In this document: positions 17,500 through 26,574 of the stretch, piece after piece
How positions within the stretch are numbered: the first letter of the stretch is position 1
Layout: every line of letters starts with the position of its first letter
NCBI GenBank assembly: GCA_011364925.1
Contig: RDOA01000002.1
Span: 1 to 64,000 of the forward strand
DNA from: Promethearchaeota archaeon
GTDB lineage: Archaea > Asgardarchaeota > Lokiarchaeia > Sigyniarchaeales > SOKP01
DNA: 64,000 nucleotides
Direction of reading: 5' to 3'
Translations under genes and position numbers: made by a program
The notes under the pieces: generated by a model
The model's input: only the letters and a program-made list of their open reading frames with translations
Told to the model about the DNA's origin: nothing
Database searches by the model: none

Positions 17500-18015
17500 T
17501 TACTTCTCTTTCCAAACGCATCCACAGCCACTACAAGTATAAATCTTGCCATACACTCGAGGAAAATGACTTATAATATCGTTTTTATCGATTGATTCGT
17601 GGATTTTATACCAATTATCATCTTCACAAATAGGACATAATCGACGCCCCTCACGTTTTGGAATTGTCAATATTTCTCCTGTGTGAGTGAAAAGCCCAAC
17701 AGTCTTTATAGATTTTATCAGGTTCTTTTTTTGAACGAAACTCTTGACAACGGGATCGATCAGATCAGAATTTGTTTTAAAAACTGTGGAATCGTGTTGA
17801 ATTTCTGTGACTGTAGCTTGTGTTTCAAGCATTTTTAAATAGCTTGAGACAATAGGTTTAATTTCGCTTTTTTTTGGCAAGCGTTCATACTCATTAATAA
17901 AATTTTCAATAAAATCTTCTACATAGACTTTTTCTATTATTAAACCTCTTTGTTCGACTTCCCTCACAATATCGTCGATAATATAGTCCTTTAAAACGGG
18001 ATCTTCCATAACCAT
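17500..18015 (-). CDS. Zinc-ribbon protein of unknown function (TFIIS-like C-terminal ribbon)
   Basis: 171 residues. The first 100 are helical and acidic, with no recognised domain. The C-terminus holds CPIC, then HESIDKNDIISHFPRVYGK, then CSGCGCVWKEK. Two Cys pairs about 29 residues apart ending in W-K-E resemble the TFIIS/RPB9 type of ribbon. The same module stands alone at 62883-63071. ATG at 18015 has GAGGTG eight bases upstream. It is divergent from the signal peptidase, with a 14-base palindrome between them. A role in transcription is only suggested by the ribbon type. Confidence 0.65.
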   Translation of the reverse strand: MVMEDPVLKDYIIDDIVREVEQRGLIIEKVYVEDFIENFINEYERLPKKSEIKPIVSSYLKMLETQATVTEIQHDSTVFKTNSDLIDPVVKSFVQKKNLIKSIKTVGLFTHTGEILTIPKREGRRLCPICEDDNWYKIHESIDKNDIISHFPRVYGKIYTCSGCGCVWKEK

Positions 18016-18117
18016 CTAAAAGCACCTCACCCAAAAAACAATCGTTCTGCGATGAATAAATTAATACTAGTAGATTAAGATGTTATTATATAAAATACTA
18101 TCTCATAAATAGCTAGA

Positions 18118-18131
18118 TGTTCATTTGAACA
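18118..18131. promoter_or_regulatory. Perfect palindrome TGTTCATTTGAACA, candidate operator
   Basis: Six-base arms TGTTCA/TGAACA flank TT in the 234-base gap between two divergent genes (zinc-ribbon protein and signal peptidase). A TATA-like tract for the minus gene lies near 18082-18095 and one for the plus gene near 18168-18182, so the site sits between the two promoters. Confidence 0.35.
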
Positions 18132-18249
18132 AAATGCAATTTTCTATTGTGAAATTTTCAGACAATAATTTATTATATAACTAAAACTTATATTCCTATT
18201 TTTATTTATTTAGACAAGAGAAACAGTATTATTTATTAGGACTATACCT

Positions 18250-18885
18250 ATGAAGGACACCTCTGAAAAAGTCAAAAAACCGATTCCTCATAAAAAAATA
18301 ATTATTGCAATCGCTCTAATAGCTGTTGCGTTTTTCGGATCTTTTTTTGTCTATTTCATACTACAAGTATCTCTTAATACAGAAACCCCTATTGTCGTGG
18401 TTATTAGCGGTTCGATGGAGCCTACCATCCACAAAGGTGATCTATTATTCGTTGCTGGAAAAGACGCGAAGGATATACGTAATGGAACCGCAGAAGATAA
18501 GAATGGAGATATTATTGTGTTTGATGCGCGTGGATTATGGGCTGGTGCACCTCAAGAACCAATTGTGCATCGCGTAATCGATAAATATAATATAAGCGAT
18601 GTATGGTTCTTTAGAACCAAAGGAGATGCAAATTATTACCCAGATGCAGCTCCTGTTCCAGAATCTAATGTTATAGGCGTAGTGGTAGGAGGTATTCCCT
18701 ATATTGGGTGGGTAAAAATCTTTTTGGAAGAATCAGGCATGTTAATTCCACTACTTGTTTTAGTTTCGGCATTGCTTGTTATCAGCATAATTATGGATAT
18801 TATTAAAAAAGAAGACAAGAAAGAAGATAAAAATACGACGAAAGCAAAGACTAAGAATAATAATCAACCTCTAAAAGAAGAGTAA
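18250..18885 (+). CDS. Signal peptidase I, archaeal S26B type
   Basis: 211 residues. A membrane span near 17-40 is followed by the catalytic SGSMEPTIHKGDLL with Ser55; the second catalytic residue is His in PIVHRVID near 107, as in archaeal and ER (SEC11) enzymes, in place of the bacterial Lys. TKGDAN supplies the conserved Asp. A second span lies near 158-180, and the Lys-rich tail is probably cytosolic. It removes signal peptides from Sec-exported proteins. Confidence 0.92.
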   Translation: MKDTSEKVKKPIPHKKIIIAIALIAVAFFGSFFVYFILQVSLNTETPIVVVISGSMEPTIHKGDLLFVAGKDAKDIRNGTAEDKNGDIIVFDARGLWAGAPQEPIVHRVIDKYNISDVWFFRTKGDANYYPDAAPVPESNVIGVVVGGIPYIGWVKIFLEESGMLIPLLVLVSALLVISIIMDIIKKEDKKEDKNTTKAKTKNNNQPLKEE

Positions 18886-19102
18886 TTTATAACTCTCCAT
18901 CATGATAATGGGAATCTGAAGTCTAGAATAACAAACCACATTATTAAGTAGACAATAATATTTTTATGAAACAAAATATTCTAAGAAAATGTTATAAAAA
19001 ATCGTAATCGTAAAATTACGAGAGAACACCAATACAGTATACAAAAAATACAAATTAAACCTATTTAAAAACAATACCAAATAAAACATAGAGGTAAATA
19101 AT

Positions 19103-19381
19103 ATGTCAAAAGAAGCAAATAGTGTTTTTGTCGGTCGACGGCCTACTATGAACTATGTAATGGCTACAATGATGATCCTTAATAAGGGAGAAGATTGTAC
19201 CGTTAAGGCCAGAGGTAGAGCTATTTCTCACGCAGTTGATGTGTGTGAAATTTTAAGAAATAGATTCTTAAAGGGAACTCAGTACAAAGAAATCAGGCTC
19301 TCTACAGAGCAGCTTGAAGGAGAAAACGGGCAAAACAACAACGTTTCAAGCATTGAAATAGTGCTTAGTCCTCCAAAATAA
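19103..19381 (+). CDS. albA: Alba DNA/RNA-binding chromatin protein
   Basis: 92 residues, the usual size. The start shows the Alba pattern: VFVGRRPTMNYVMA, then VKARGRAISHAVDVCEILRNRF for the central helix, and a last strand with SSIEIVLSP. It dimerises and coats DNA or RNA. GAGGT lies eight bases before the ATG at 19103, and TATTTAAAA near 19060 is a plausible TATA box. The upstream region also has a small dyad (TCGTAA...TTACGA, about 19000-19022). A histone gene follows 335 bases later, so both chromatin systems are present side by side. Confidence 0.92.
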   Translation: MSKEANSVFVGRRPTMNYVMATMMILNKGEDCTVKARGRAISHAVDVCEILRNRFLKGTQYKEIRLSTEQLEGENGQNNNVSSIEIVLSPPK

Positions 19382-19716
19382 ATAGAGAAACTAATTTTTA
19401 AATTCTCTTCGCTAAAACAAAAAATCTCTCTTTTTTTTCCTTATTAATCCTTATTTTTTTATCTGGATTACTCTATTTGGAAATAGGCTTCTCGTTTAAC
19501 ATTCTCCTGGGGGTAGTAGATATATAGAATAAGATTGAATTTCTGAGCTTTCAAATAGGTTCATGGAAGGAAATAATAGAAAAATAAATGAAAGTTTGTA
19601 AGAAGATTTAATAACTCAAATTGTATAAATTTATATTAATAAAAAATCAATTTATATACTGGTTTTTTACCATTTTAACATAACTTAATAAAAGTATAAG
19701 AAGAGGATGAAAAAGA
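19382..19716. other. Intergenic region between alba and histone
   Basis: T8 at 19431-19438 is a likely alba terminator. A TATA-like ATTTATATA near 19649-19658 fits the histone promoter. The middle 200 bases show no gene, tRNA or conserved RNA that I can recognise. Confidence 0.5.
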
Positions 19717-19914
19717 ATGGCAAAAAAAGGAAGGTCAGAACCCTTATTTGTGAAATCCAAAGTTAGAGAATATATTAAAAAGCATGATCTTAACACAGGT
19801 TCTGGTATTCTCGATGGAGAAGCGTTAAATGAATTAATTATTCAAATTCTTGACAAAGCTTGCGAACGTGCTCAAGCCAATGGGCGAAAGACCGTAAAGG
19901 CACGAGATTTATAA
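19717..19914 (+). CDS. Short archaeal histone
   Basis: 65 residues, one histone fold. VKSKVREYI is the first helix, the long middle helix runs through NELIIQILDKACERAQANGR, and KTVKARDL is the conserved loop that contacts DNA. The protein ends right after this motif, so the last helix is almost absent, shorter than the classical 67-69-residue histones. ATG follows GAGGATG by about eight bases. Together with Alba it probably packs the chromosome. T10 at 19941-19950 is the likely terminator. Confidence 0.85.
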   Translation: MAKKGRSEPLFVKSKVREYIKKHDLNTGSGILDGEALNELIIQILDKACERAQANGRKTVKARDL

Positions 19915-19940
19915 TCAAGCACAATAAATTTTAATCTTTA

Positions 19941-19950
19941 TTTTTTTTTT
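19941..19950 (+). terminator. T10 terminator after the histone gene
   Basis: An uninterrupted run of ten T lies 26 bases after the histone stop, ahead of the convergent rad50. Confidence 0.5.
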
Positions 19951-19969
19951 AATCGATTATAATCAAACT

Positions 19970-22075
19970 CTAGGGATTTAGAGTAGAACTAATCAATTTA
20001 GTTTCTCTCTTAAAGTTTGCTGTGCTGATCCCCGTTGAATGATCCTTAGTGACATATATTTTATGTGTGTTTATATCTGAGGGTATATCTGTGTGTGTAA
20101 TTAAAAATATCTGCGAAAATGTTTTGGATTTTATCAGATGTTTGAGAATTCTCTCTCTTCGAGTTGCATCAAGCGCAGCTAAAGGCTCGTCCAACAATAA
20201 TATATCAATTTTAGGATTTTTTTTTGGTGATTCTTTTATTGGGCGAATTGTACTCATCAATTCTGAGATAGCTAATCGAAGAGCTATTCCTAAAGCAGTC
20301 TTGTCGCCTCCTGATAGAACCTCTATAGATTCATGAACTCCGTTGAAATTGTCTTTTATTTTCAGTGATAAACCTGTTTTTCTTGTTCCTGATAAATCTA
20401 AGAGTAGATCGCTATATTGACCAGATGTAAAATCTTTAATGTATTTATTTGTCGTTAAAGCAATATTTTTTACCAATCGTTTTACCACCATATATTCGGT
20501 TACAAATCTTCTAACAAACTCTTTTGCTTTATTTATGTGGTCAATCTCAATTTCAAGTTCTCCGATAGATTTCTCTAGTTCCTTCATTTGTTTAATTTCA
20601 TCTGATAATTCAATCTTCCTGCTCTCATTTTTTTCAAATCTTTTTTGTTTTTCTTCCAACTCCTTCTCTATTGCTATTAACTCAGTACTAAGTTGTTTTT
20701 TTTCTAATGCAAGCTGTTTTATTTTTTCTGGGTTTGGATCTTTAAACTTCTCTTTATTTTTCGCAAGGAAAGTATTTAATCCATTTGTCGTTCTTTTAAG
20801 TTCAGATTCATATCTCTGATAATTTTCGTAATCATCTTTAAGCCCGTGTATTACTAATAGTTTATTTGCAAAGTTTTCTAGTTCTGTTTGATATGATTTA
20901 ATCTCTGAGTTGTATTTATCAAGATTATTGGTAATATCTCTTATTTTCTGTTGGTCTACGCTAATCTGTTTGTTGAACTTTGACACCATATCATCATAGT
21001 GGTCTTTGGTGAGCTCCTGGTGACAAGTGGGACAAATTAATTTATTCGTATCGTCTTTTTTCACCTCGAAATCTAAACTCTTTGTCATTTTTTGTATTTT
21101 AGATTTATTTTCGTCAATACGACCTTTAGTGATTCCTAATCCTCGTAATGTTGACGCTCGTTCTCGATCTGCATGTTCTTTCAGATCTACCACTTTAGAT
21201 TTTTCTTCTTCTAATGACTTTATTCTTTCATTAATGTTTTCTATTGGTTCAAAATCCTTGATACTCAAAGATGTGTTTTTTATTTTATTTTGGAAATCAC
21301 TCTTATAAGAACTGTGCTTTTCCATATTAATATTATTTTGATTATAAAGCGTCTCTAATTCTTTAATTAAATTATCTGTTGGAAACGATAAAATTTTACG
21401 TGCATATTCTTCTTTTTTTTTATATGCTTTAGATGTCTCTTCCTTGATAGTAGTATTTTCTTGAGAAATCTGATTTATATCTTCTTCAATTCGCTCGATA
21501 GGCACCCTTGTTTTTTCTAGCTTTTCCTTATTATACTTTTGATTTTTCAATTCTTGATCTAGGTGTGAAAGCGCGTCGTCAATAATGTTTAGTCTAAATA
21601 AATCGATTATCATTTCTCTTAAGTCAGCACCTTTTTTACTTGCTAACTCTTCTACTTCTCCTTGTCTGACAAAAACAGTATTTAACGCTTGTTCAGTAGA
21701 AATTTCAAAAAAGCTTTCAATATCAAAATTTTTTATTTCACGATAAGCATTTTTAACCCATTCGAATAATTTAGTAGAGGTCCCTCCTGTTCTTCCCCAT
21801 TTACGATAAATGTTATACTTCTTATTATCCATAGTAAAAAAGATTGTCACTTCAGCTTTAGATTCGCCATATGTAATAAACGAGGCCGCATTTCTTGCAC
21901 TGAAAATTTTTGATCCGAAAAAGGCAAACAGAACGCCCTCAAGAATTGTTGATTTGCCGTAAGAATTTTGACCATTTATTAGGATTAACCCTTCTGGTAA
22001 TTCTTCATTAGCTTTAGGTAATTCTAATTGCTTGTAACCCATGAAATTTTTAAAGATAAGTCTAGTAATTTGCAT
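19970..22075 (-). CDS. rad50: Rad50 DNA double-strand-break repair ATPase
   Basis: 701 residues, short for Rad50 because the coiled coils are reduced. The Walker A loop is GQNSYGKS at 35-42, with Tyr where most have Gly. Coiled coil surrounds the zinc-hook CPTC near 350. The ABC signature LSGGDKTALG is near 590 and Walker B ILLLDEPLAALD near 635, with a D-loop. The gene starts six bases after the mre11 stop, and its ribosome site GAGGT lies inside the end of mre11. It is the last gene of the herA-nurA-mre11-rad50 operon and tethers broken ends with Mre11. Confidence 0.95.
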   Translation of the reverse strand: MQITRLIFKNFMGYKQLELPKANEELPEGLILINGQNSYGKSTILEGVLFAFFGSKIFSARNAASFITYGESKAEVTIFFTMDNKKYNIYRKWGRTGGTSTKLFEWVKNAYREIKNFDIESFFEISTEQALNTVFVRQGEVEELASKKGADLREMIIDLFRLNIIDDALSHLDQELKNQKYNKEKLEKTRVPIERIEEDINQISQENTTIKEETSKAYKKKEEYARKILSFPTDNLIKELETLYNQNNINMEKHSSYKSDFQNKIKNTSLSIKDFEPIENINERIKSLEEEKSKVVDLKEHADRERASTLRGLGITKGRIDENKSKIQKMTKSLDFEVKKDDTNKLICPTCHQELTKDHYDDMVSKFNKQISVDQQKIRDITNNLDKYNSEIKSYQTELENFANKLLVIHGLKDDYENYQRYESELKRTTNGLNTFLAKNKEKFKDPNPEKIKQLALEKKQLSTELIAIEKELEEKQKRFEKNESRKIELSDEIKQMKELEKSIGELEIEIDHINKAKEFVRRFVTEYMVVKRLVKNIALTTNKYIKDFTSGQYSDLLLDLSGTRKTGLSLKIKDNFNGVHESIEVLSGGDKTALGIALRLAISELMSTIRPIKESPKKNPKIDILLLDEPLAALDATRRERILKHLIKSKTFSQIFLITHTDIPSDINTHKIYVTKDHSTGISTANFKRETKLISSTLNP

Positions 22076-22081
22076 CGAAAA

Positions 22082-23392
22082 TTAAACCTCTTTTTCTCTC
22101 TCCATCGCTCTTAATGCTTTCTTGAGCGCTTTCATTCCGATCTGCGTTAATTTATCAACATCGTAATTACTTTGTTCTTCGTTTAATTTTTCGCCAACAA
22201 ACGTTTTAAACTCGTCATCCGGCTTTTCTAGAATATAATCTTGGATTTTACCAGCGCTAATGTCGTCTTCGAGAATTTCAGAGATGTCGATAACTTTCCA
22301 AATTAACTGAAGGATGTTATATTTTTCGAGTTCAGAAAAGCAATCCCTCCTTATACTAGACATCAACTCGTTTATTTGCCAATTTTTTTCAAATGTTATT
22401 TCTCCAGTAAAATTTATTTTTAATCGAGCAGCTGTTTTTGGTTCAAAACCTTTGTCCGTCACATAAGGATCTAATTCTTCTTTTATTTTTTTTTGTAGAT
22501 CTATTGAAGTTTGTGTTGGATATACTTCTATTGTTATTATTTTAAAGTCTCTTTTTAACAAGGGATCGGTGAATACTTTTTCTACCTTCAAATATTTTGT
22601 TTTATCGTCAATATCTACGACTAAATAGCCTTGCTTCTCGAAAATTTCTTTAAAATTCATTGGTAATAAGCTTCCCGAATAATAATGATTCTTAGACAAT
22701 TGTTTTAAGCCATGCTCGTGTCCTAATGCCACATAATCATAGCCTAGATCATCACTATTTAATTTACTATGTAATGTGTCATCTCCAATAGAACCATGAG
22801 CGAGAGCAATATTAATGAATCCATCATTCTTCGGCGGTCTTTGATTTTCAATCCAATTATCATATTGCTGTTGATAGAATTCAAAACTTTTAAATTCAAA
22901 ATAGGGAAAAACATAAAAACGTATTTTCTTCGCAGGGAATTCTAATTTAAGTGTCTTCTTCTCTTTTATGGCATTAATCAAATCTCTTTCTTTAAAATAA
23001 TATATATTAAGGTTTTCTTCTTCTTTGATATGAGACTCAAATGGTGTAAATTCGTATCCTCTGAATATTCCATGATTTCCTTCAATATAGATGAAAGGGA
23101 CTTGATTGTTAGTATTTCTGAAAAAAATCTTCAACCCTTCTTCAAAAGTTCTTCTTGCGGGTTCGGGTGGTGGATATGAATTGTATAAAAAAGGATGATG
23201 AAACATGTCACCGCAGTGAATTAAAAAATCTAAGTTCTTTACTTTAGAGATTTCTTCCATAATCTTCAAAAAGGTGTCATAGATTTCTTGTTCGTACGGT
23301 CTCGAATAATTCTGAATTGCCCATTGATTTATAGTGCCTCTTCGTGCTCTATAACCTAAATGAGTATCAGCCATGTGTATTAATCTAACCAT
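22082..23392 (-). CDS. mre11: Mre11 double-strand-break repair nuclease
   Basis: About 436 residues. The phosphoesterase motifs are complete: HMADTHLGYR, HCGDMFHHP, YIEGNHG, LAHGS and ALGHEHG, which bind two Mn ions. ATG at 23392 is preferred over GTG 23401 because GAGTG lies upstream of it. The C-terminal part, rich in charged residues, should bind the Rad50 coils. The enzyme trims 5' ends with HerA-NurA to start recombination repair. Confidence 0.95.
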   Translation of the reverse strand: MVRLIHMADTHLGYRARRGTINQWAIQNYSRPYEQEIYDTFLKIMEEISKVKNLDFLIHCGDMFHHPFLYNSYPPPEPARRTFEEGLKIFFRNTNNQVPFIYIEGNHGIFRGYEFTPFESHIKEEENLNIYYFKERDLINAIKEKKTLKLEFPAKKIRFYVFPYFEFKSFEFYQQQYDNWIENQRPPKNDGFINIALAHGSIGDDTLHSKLNSDDLGYDYVALGHEHGLKQLSKNHYYSGSLLPMNFKEIFEKQGYLVVDIDDKTKYLKVEKVFTDPLLKRDFKIITIEVYPTQTSIDLQKKIKEELDPYVTDKGFEPKTAARLKINFTGEITFEKNWQINELMSSIRRDCFSELEKYNILQLIWKVIDISEILEDDISAGKIQDYILEKPDDEFKTFVGEKLNEEQSNYDVDKLTQIGMKALKKALRAMEREKEV

Positions 23393-23415
23393 ATTTTGCA
23401 CTCTTAACTATAATT

Positions 23416-24591
23416 TTATTTAGGGGGGATTACCTTATGTCTGCGCACTTGCATAAATCTTCTTGTTTCGGGATCGTGCTGGAGTGTTAAAAATTCAGCT
23501 TCAAATTTATGTTTTTCTATAGGAAGCATAGTACTTGCTTCGTGAGCACCCGATAAGCTTAAAGGGTAACCAAAAGGGGAAAATGGGATTAATCTTTTAA
23601 GGATCATTTTAGCATCAGTTGTATCATAGTAATCAGGGATATCAAAACGTAGTGAAGCACTGTCTTCAATTAACCTTACAACATAGGTCCAACTAACTGT
23701 ATATTCTGATAATTCAGGTAATTCCACTATAAAAGGCTCAGATTTTATTTTATCGTCCCAATATAATAAGATAAAATTACCTTGAATGTCTCTAAGGCGG
23801 CTTGTTTTTGAAAAACTAAAATACTTAATATCGTAGGTTTGAATGAAATTATAAAAGAATTTAGTAAAGCTTTTGGGTGGAAATATGTGTTGCCGAAACA
23901 TATGTATTCCATCGCCTAAAAAAACAACTTTTTTATTCTTTCCCCAATCGGATTCGTCCCTTATTCGGATTAATGTTTTTAATATTTCATCTGCTGTGCG
24001 AATTCTGTCTACTACATGACCAATTGATGGATAATAGTATTTATGTTCGTTAATATGTTTGTTAATTTTCTTTTTATACACGTTTTCAAACCAATCTTCA
24101 ACCTCATCTATGTTATATTTTAAGCTGCCGTGATAAAACTCTTTTTTCAACTTTTTTACGAAATTTTCGATGACATCTCTATAGATGATAAGCTTGTGCA
24201 CATTATCTTCAATATATGCAAAAACAGGTCTATACATAACCATATTCTTCTTGTATTTACCGTTATTATAGTTAATTTGACACTCTCCAAATTTAAAAGA
24301 AGCAATTTTTCCATAGGTTCCCGAGTTGGTATACGAGCTTTCATCAAAGCCGATAATTTTGAAATCTTTTTCAATATATTCGCTTGAATCGCCTTCGATA
24401 ATTTGGTGAGGCATGTCTATACAGAGTTTTGAAGAATTTTCTAAAGGATCATCAGTGTCAAATTTATCCGTTTCGAGCTCTACTTTTTCATCTTTGGTCC
24501 AATTGGTAATTTTGCCCTTCATACTTTCTTTAAATTTTTTTATAATCTGATCTGGAGAATCAACAGCCCTTTTTTTTAAAGACTCGTCCAA
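23416..24591 (-). CDS. nurA: NurA 5'-3' nuclease
   Basis: 391 residues. NurA's RNase-H-like core is visible: GFDESSYTNSG near 80 supplies the first metal-binding Asp, VFLGDGIHMFR near 225 another, and the C-terminal PLSLSGAHEAS region and a late acidic cluster complete it. The start is TTG at 24591; no ATG precedes the conserved core until residue 24. It forms a ring complex with HerA to resect DNA ends. It lies 52 bases after herA and 24 before mre11, all on one strand. Confidence 0.88.
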   Translation of the reverse strand: MDESLKKRAVDSPDQIIKKFKESMKGKITNWTKDEKVELETDKFDTDDPLENSSKLCIDMPHQIIEGDSSEYIEKDFKIIGFDESSYTNSGTYGKIASFKFGECQINYNNGKYKKNMVMYRPVFAYIEDNVHKLIIYRDVIENFVKKLKKEFYHGSLKYNIDEVEDWFENVYKKKINKHINEHKYYYPSIGHVVDRIRTADEILKTLIRIRDESDWGKNKKVVFLGDGIHMFRQHIFPPKSFTKFFYNFIQTYDIKYFSFSKTSRLRDIQGNFILLYWDDKIKSEPFIVELPELSEYTVSWTYVVRLIEDSASLRFDIPDYYDTTDAKMILKRLIPFSPFGYPLSLSGAHEASTMLPIEKHKFEAEFLTLQHDPETRRFMQVRRHKVIPPK

Positions 24592-24642
24592 TGAGATTAA
24601 TTCAAAATCGAAAGAAATTTGGGTACACCTCTGATTTAATCT

Positions 24643-26391
24643 TTAAGGTAAACTTGTTGGTGGAGGGCTCGGATTTTTTGTTTTCATAACTCCAACAAAA
24701 TTTTCATAAAATTTTTCTGATACCTCTTTAAAATAGTCATCATACAAGGGTATTCTTAACTTCTGGAAATTTGTTAACCAAATCGCCGAAATTAACCCTA
24801 TTCCTCTCGTTCCCGTTAATGATTCGAGATCTGACTGTTGAATGCCCCCACCAAGAGTTTTCGCAGCAATAGATTTTTCTTTCTCCGATCGAAGAGGTAG
24901 ATTTATGACCGTATTCATATTTGACAAAATAGTGTCATCTATTGGTGAATACTGTTGAGAAATGACTTCCAGAGCTAGGTTAAATTTCCTTCCTTGACGA
25001 GATATATCTTTAAATACGTTACTATATCGCATCATATCGGGCCTTAGCAAGCTTGGTGCCTCTTCAATCGTAAAAATCACGATGGGTAAATCTAAAGGAT
25101 CTTTTAGTTTGTTGCCTGCTTTAACATATAATTTTGGTAAATTTTGCTTAAAAACATCAAAGAAAGGTTTTGGTAATGTGCGCTCTAATTTTTTTTCAAA
25201 AGTGGTAAAGTCTGTTGAAGATTTTAAAGCTTTTCGAATATCGAATAAAGTTCTGGCTAAAACACTATTAAAAAGAAACTGTTCAAGATCAGATATCATT
25301 GAAACATTAAAAACAATTAATTGACCTTTCTCTAATTTCTTAATAATCTTGGGTAATTTGCTGCTAGCTTTCGATTGGAACATATTTGAATAAGTTAACC
25401 AATGCAATCTCCTTCGAACAGCTGCAATAGTACGTTCATTATGGTTTCCCGGAGGGGAATACAACTCATCTAGTAAGTTTTCGATAAAGTCTTCTTTTTT
25501 GTCTCTATAAGCTGAATGGACCGCCCCTACCTGTAAATCATTAAATGTGCCCGTAGCAAACAAATCTTCTGGTTTTATTTCTTGAAGGTTGATTATACAA
25601 GGTTCTGACATGCTCTTTAGTTCTGAAGGGGGTTCACCTTTGTTAGGGTATAAATAAAACCATTTCCCAAATAACTTTTTATCATTGTTGGATGCATTAT
25701 AAATATCGTAGATTCCATATTCTACACATCCTAAAGCGTATTCATCATGCACATCTATAGCTAACATCGAAGCTCTTTTACCTTTCCCGCTCATAATTAC
25801 ATTGGCGTTATGTTGAAGGAGACCATCAATAAAAACTTGATTTAGATTTGATTTTCCAGAGCCTGTTGCCCCCGCTATAAAAAAATGATAATTCAGAAAT
25901 TTGAATGGGAAGTAAACATTTACACTCATCTCAGAGGCTAATGTACCCATAAAGATGCCATCGGGAGAGAAGATGTTTTTTAAATAATTAGCTTTATCTT
26001 TCTGTATTGCCGATACTTCCATTGTATGGGGCTTTAATATACCTTTTTCCATTAAATCTTCAATTAAAAAGAAAACATTGACAGTATACGCTTTTTCTTT
26101 TTTAGTTTTCACATCTTTTTCGACGCAAACAATTGGACGCCCTTGGATAATGTATTGAAGTTCCGTTTCCAGTAAATCTCTAATATAATCACTTATTTCA
26201 ACATTTCTTAATTGTTGCCGGGTCATAATGTAGTCTGAAATTGTTTGTACGTTAAGAACCTGGACGATAATCGTGTATTCTATATTGTTCTCTTCATCTT
26301 TAGCGCTTAATTTAAGGAAACCGTGGAGGTGAAGATAATACTCGTAGAAGACTTCAATAGTGCTTTCTATAGAATTAATCCTTATAATCAT
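24643..26391 (-). CDS. herA: HerA DNA translocase/helicase
   Basis: 582 residues, hexameric FtsK/HerA-type ATPase. An N-terminal beta-barrel (HAS) domain occupies about residues 1-110. Walker A is GATGSGKS at 174-181, followed by LAIDVHDEYALG. Walker B is PIVIFTIEEAPSLL near 460, and the sensor/arginine region reads SRQGRKFNL, then ISQQYSPID. ATG at 26391 heads the resection operon. Confidence 0.93.
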   Translation of the reverse strand: MIIRINSIESTIEVFYEYYLHLHGFLKLSAKDEENNIEYTIIVQVLNVQTISDYIMTRQQLRNVEISDYIRDLLETELQYIIQGRPIVCVEKDVKTKKEKAYTVNVFFLIEDLMEKGILKPHTMEVSAIQKDKANYLKNIFSPDGIFMGTLASEMSVNVYFPFKFLNYHFFIAGATGSGKSNLNQVFIDGLLQHNANVIMSGKGKRASMLAIDVHDEYALGCVEYGIYDIYNASNNDKKLFGKWFYLYPNKGEPPSELKSMSEPCIINLQEIKPEDLFATGTFNDLQVGAVHSAYRDKKEDFIENLLDELYSPPGNHNERTIAAVRRRLHWLTYSNMFQSKASSKLPKIIKKLEKGQLIVFNVSMISDLEQFLFNSVLARTLFDIRKALKSSTDFTTFEKKLERTLPKPFFDVFKQNLPKLYVKAGNKLKDPLDLPIVIFTIEEAPSLLRPDMMRYSNVFKDISRQGRKFNLALEVISQQYSPIDDTILSNMNTVINLPLRSEKEKSIAAKTLGGGIQQSDLESLTGTRGIGLISAIWLTNFQKLRIPLYDDYFKEVSEKFYENFVGVMKTKNPSPPPTSLP

Positions 26392-26574
26392 GATGATCTA
26401 CTTTTGAGTTTTGTTTTTGATTATTATAATTACTATTTGATCTATATAAATAAAGAATGCTATTAATCCGTGGTTAGGAGATTATCTGAACTTTTACAGT
26501 AATTAGGATTTACCTCTTTTAAATTTGTAGGACTATAAAAATTTTATAGTTTTTAAAAATGATATAGAACAGTG
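26392..26574. other. Intergenic region with perfect palindrome upstream of herA
   Basis: It holds the herA promoter and the end of the aminotransferase transcript. ACTATAAAA-A-TTTTATAGT at 26532-26550 is a perfect 9-bp-arm palindrome 25 bases after the aminotransferase stop and may end its transcript. Confidence 0.4.

Noticed and set aside
26532-26550. Perfect palindrome as a third interrupter element
   Set aside because: It lies between two complete genes and interrupts nothing; it is better read as a transcript end. The palindromes at 14510-14526 and 48123-48139 are rejected for the same reason.
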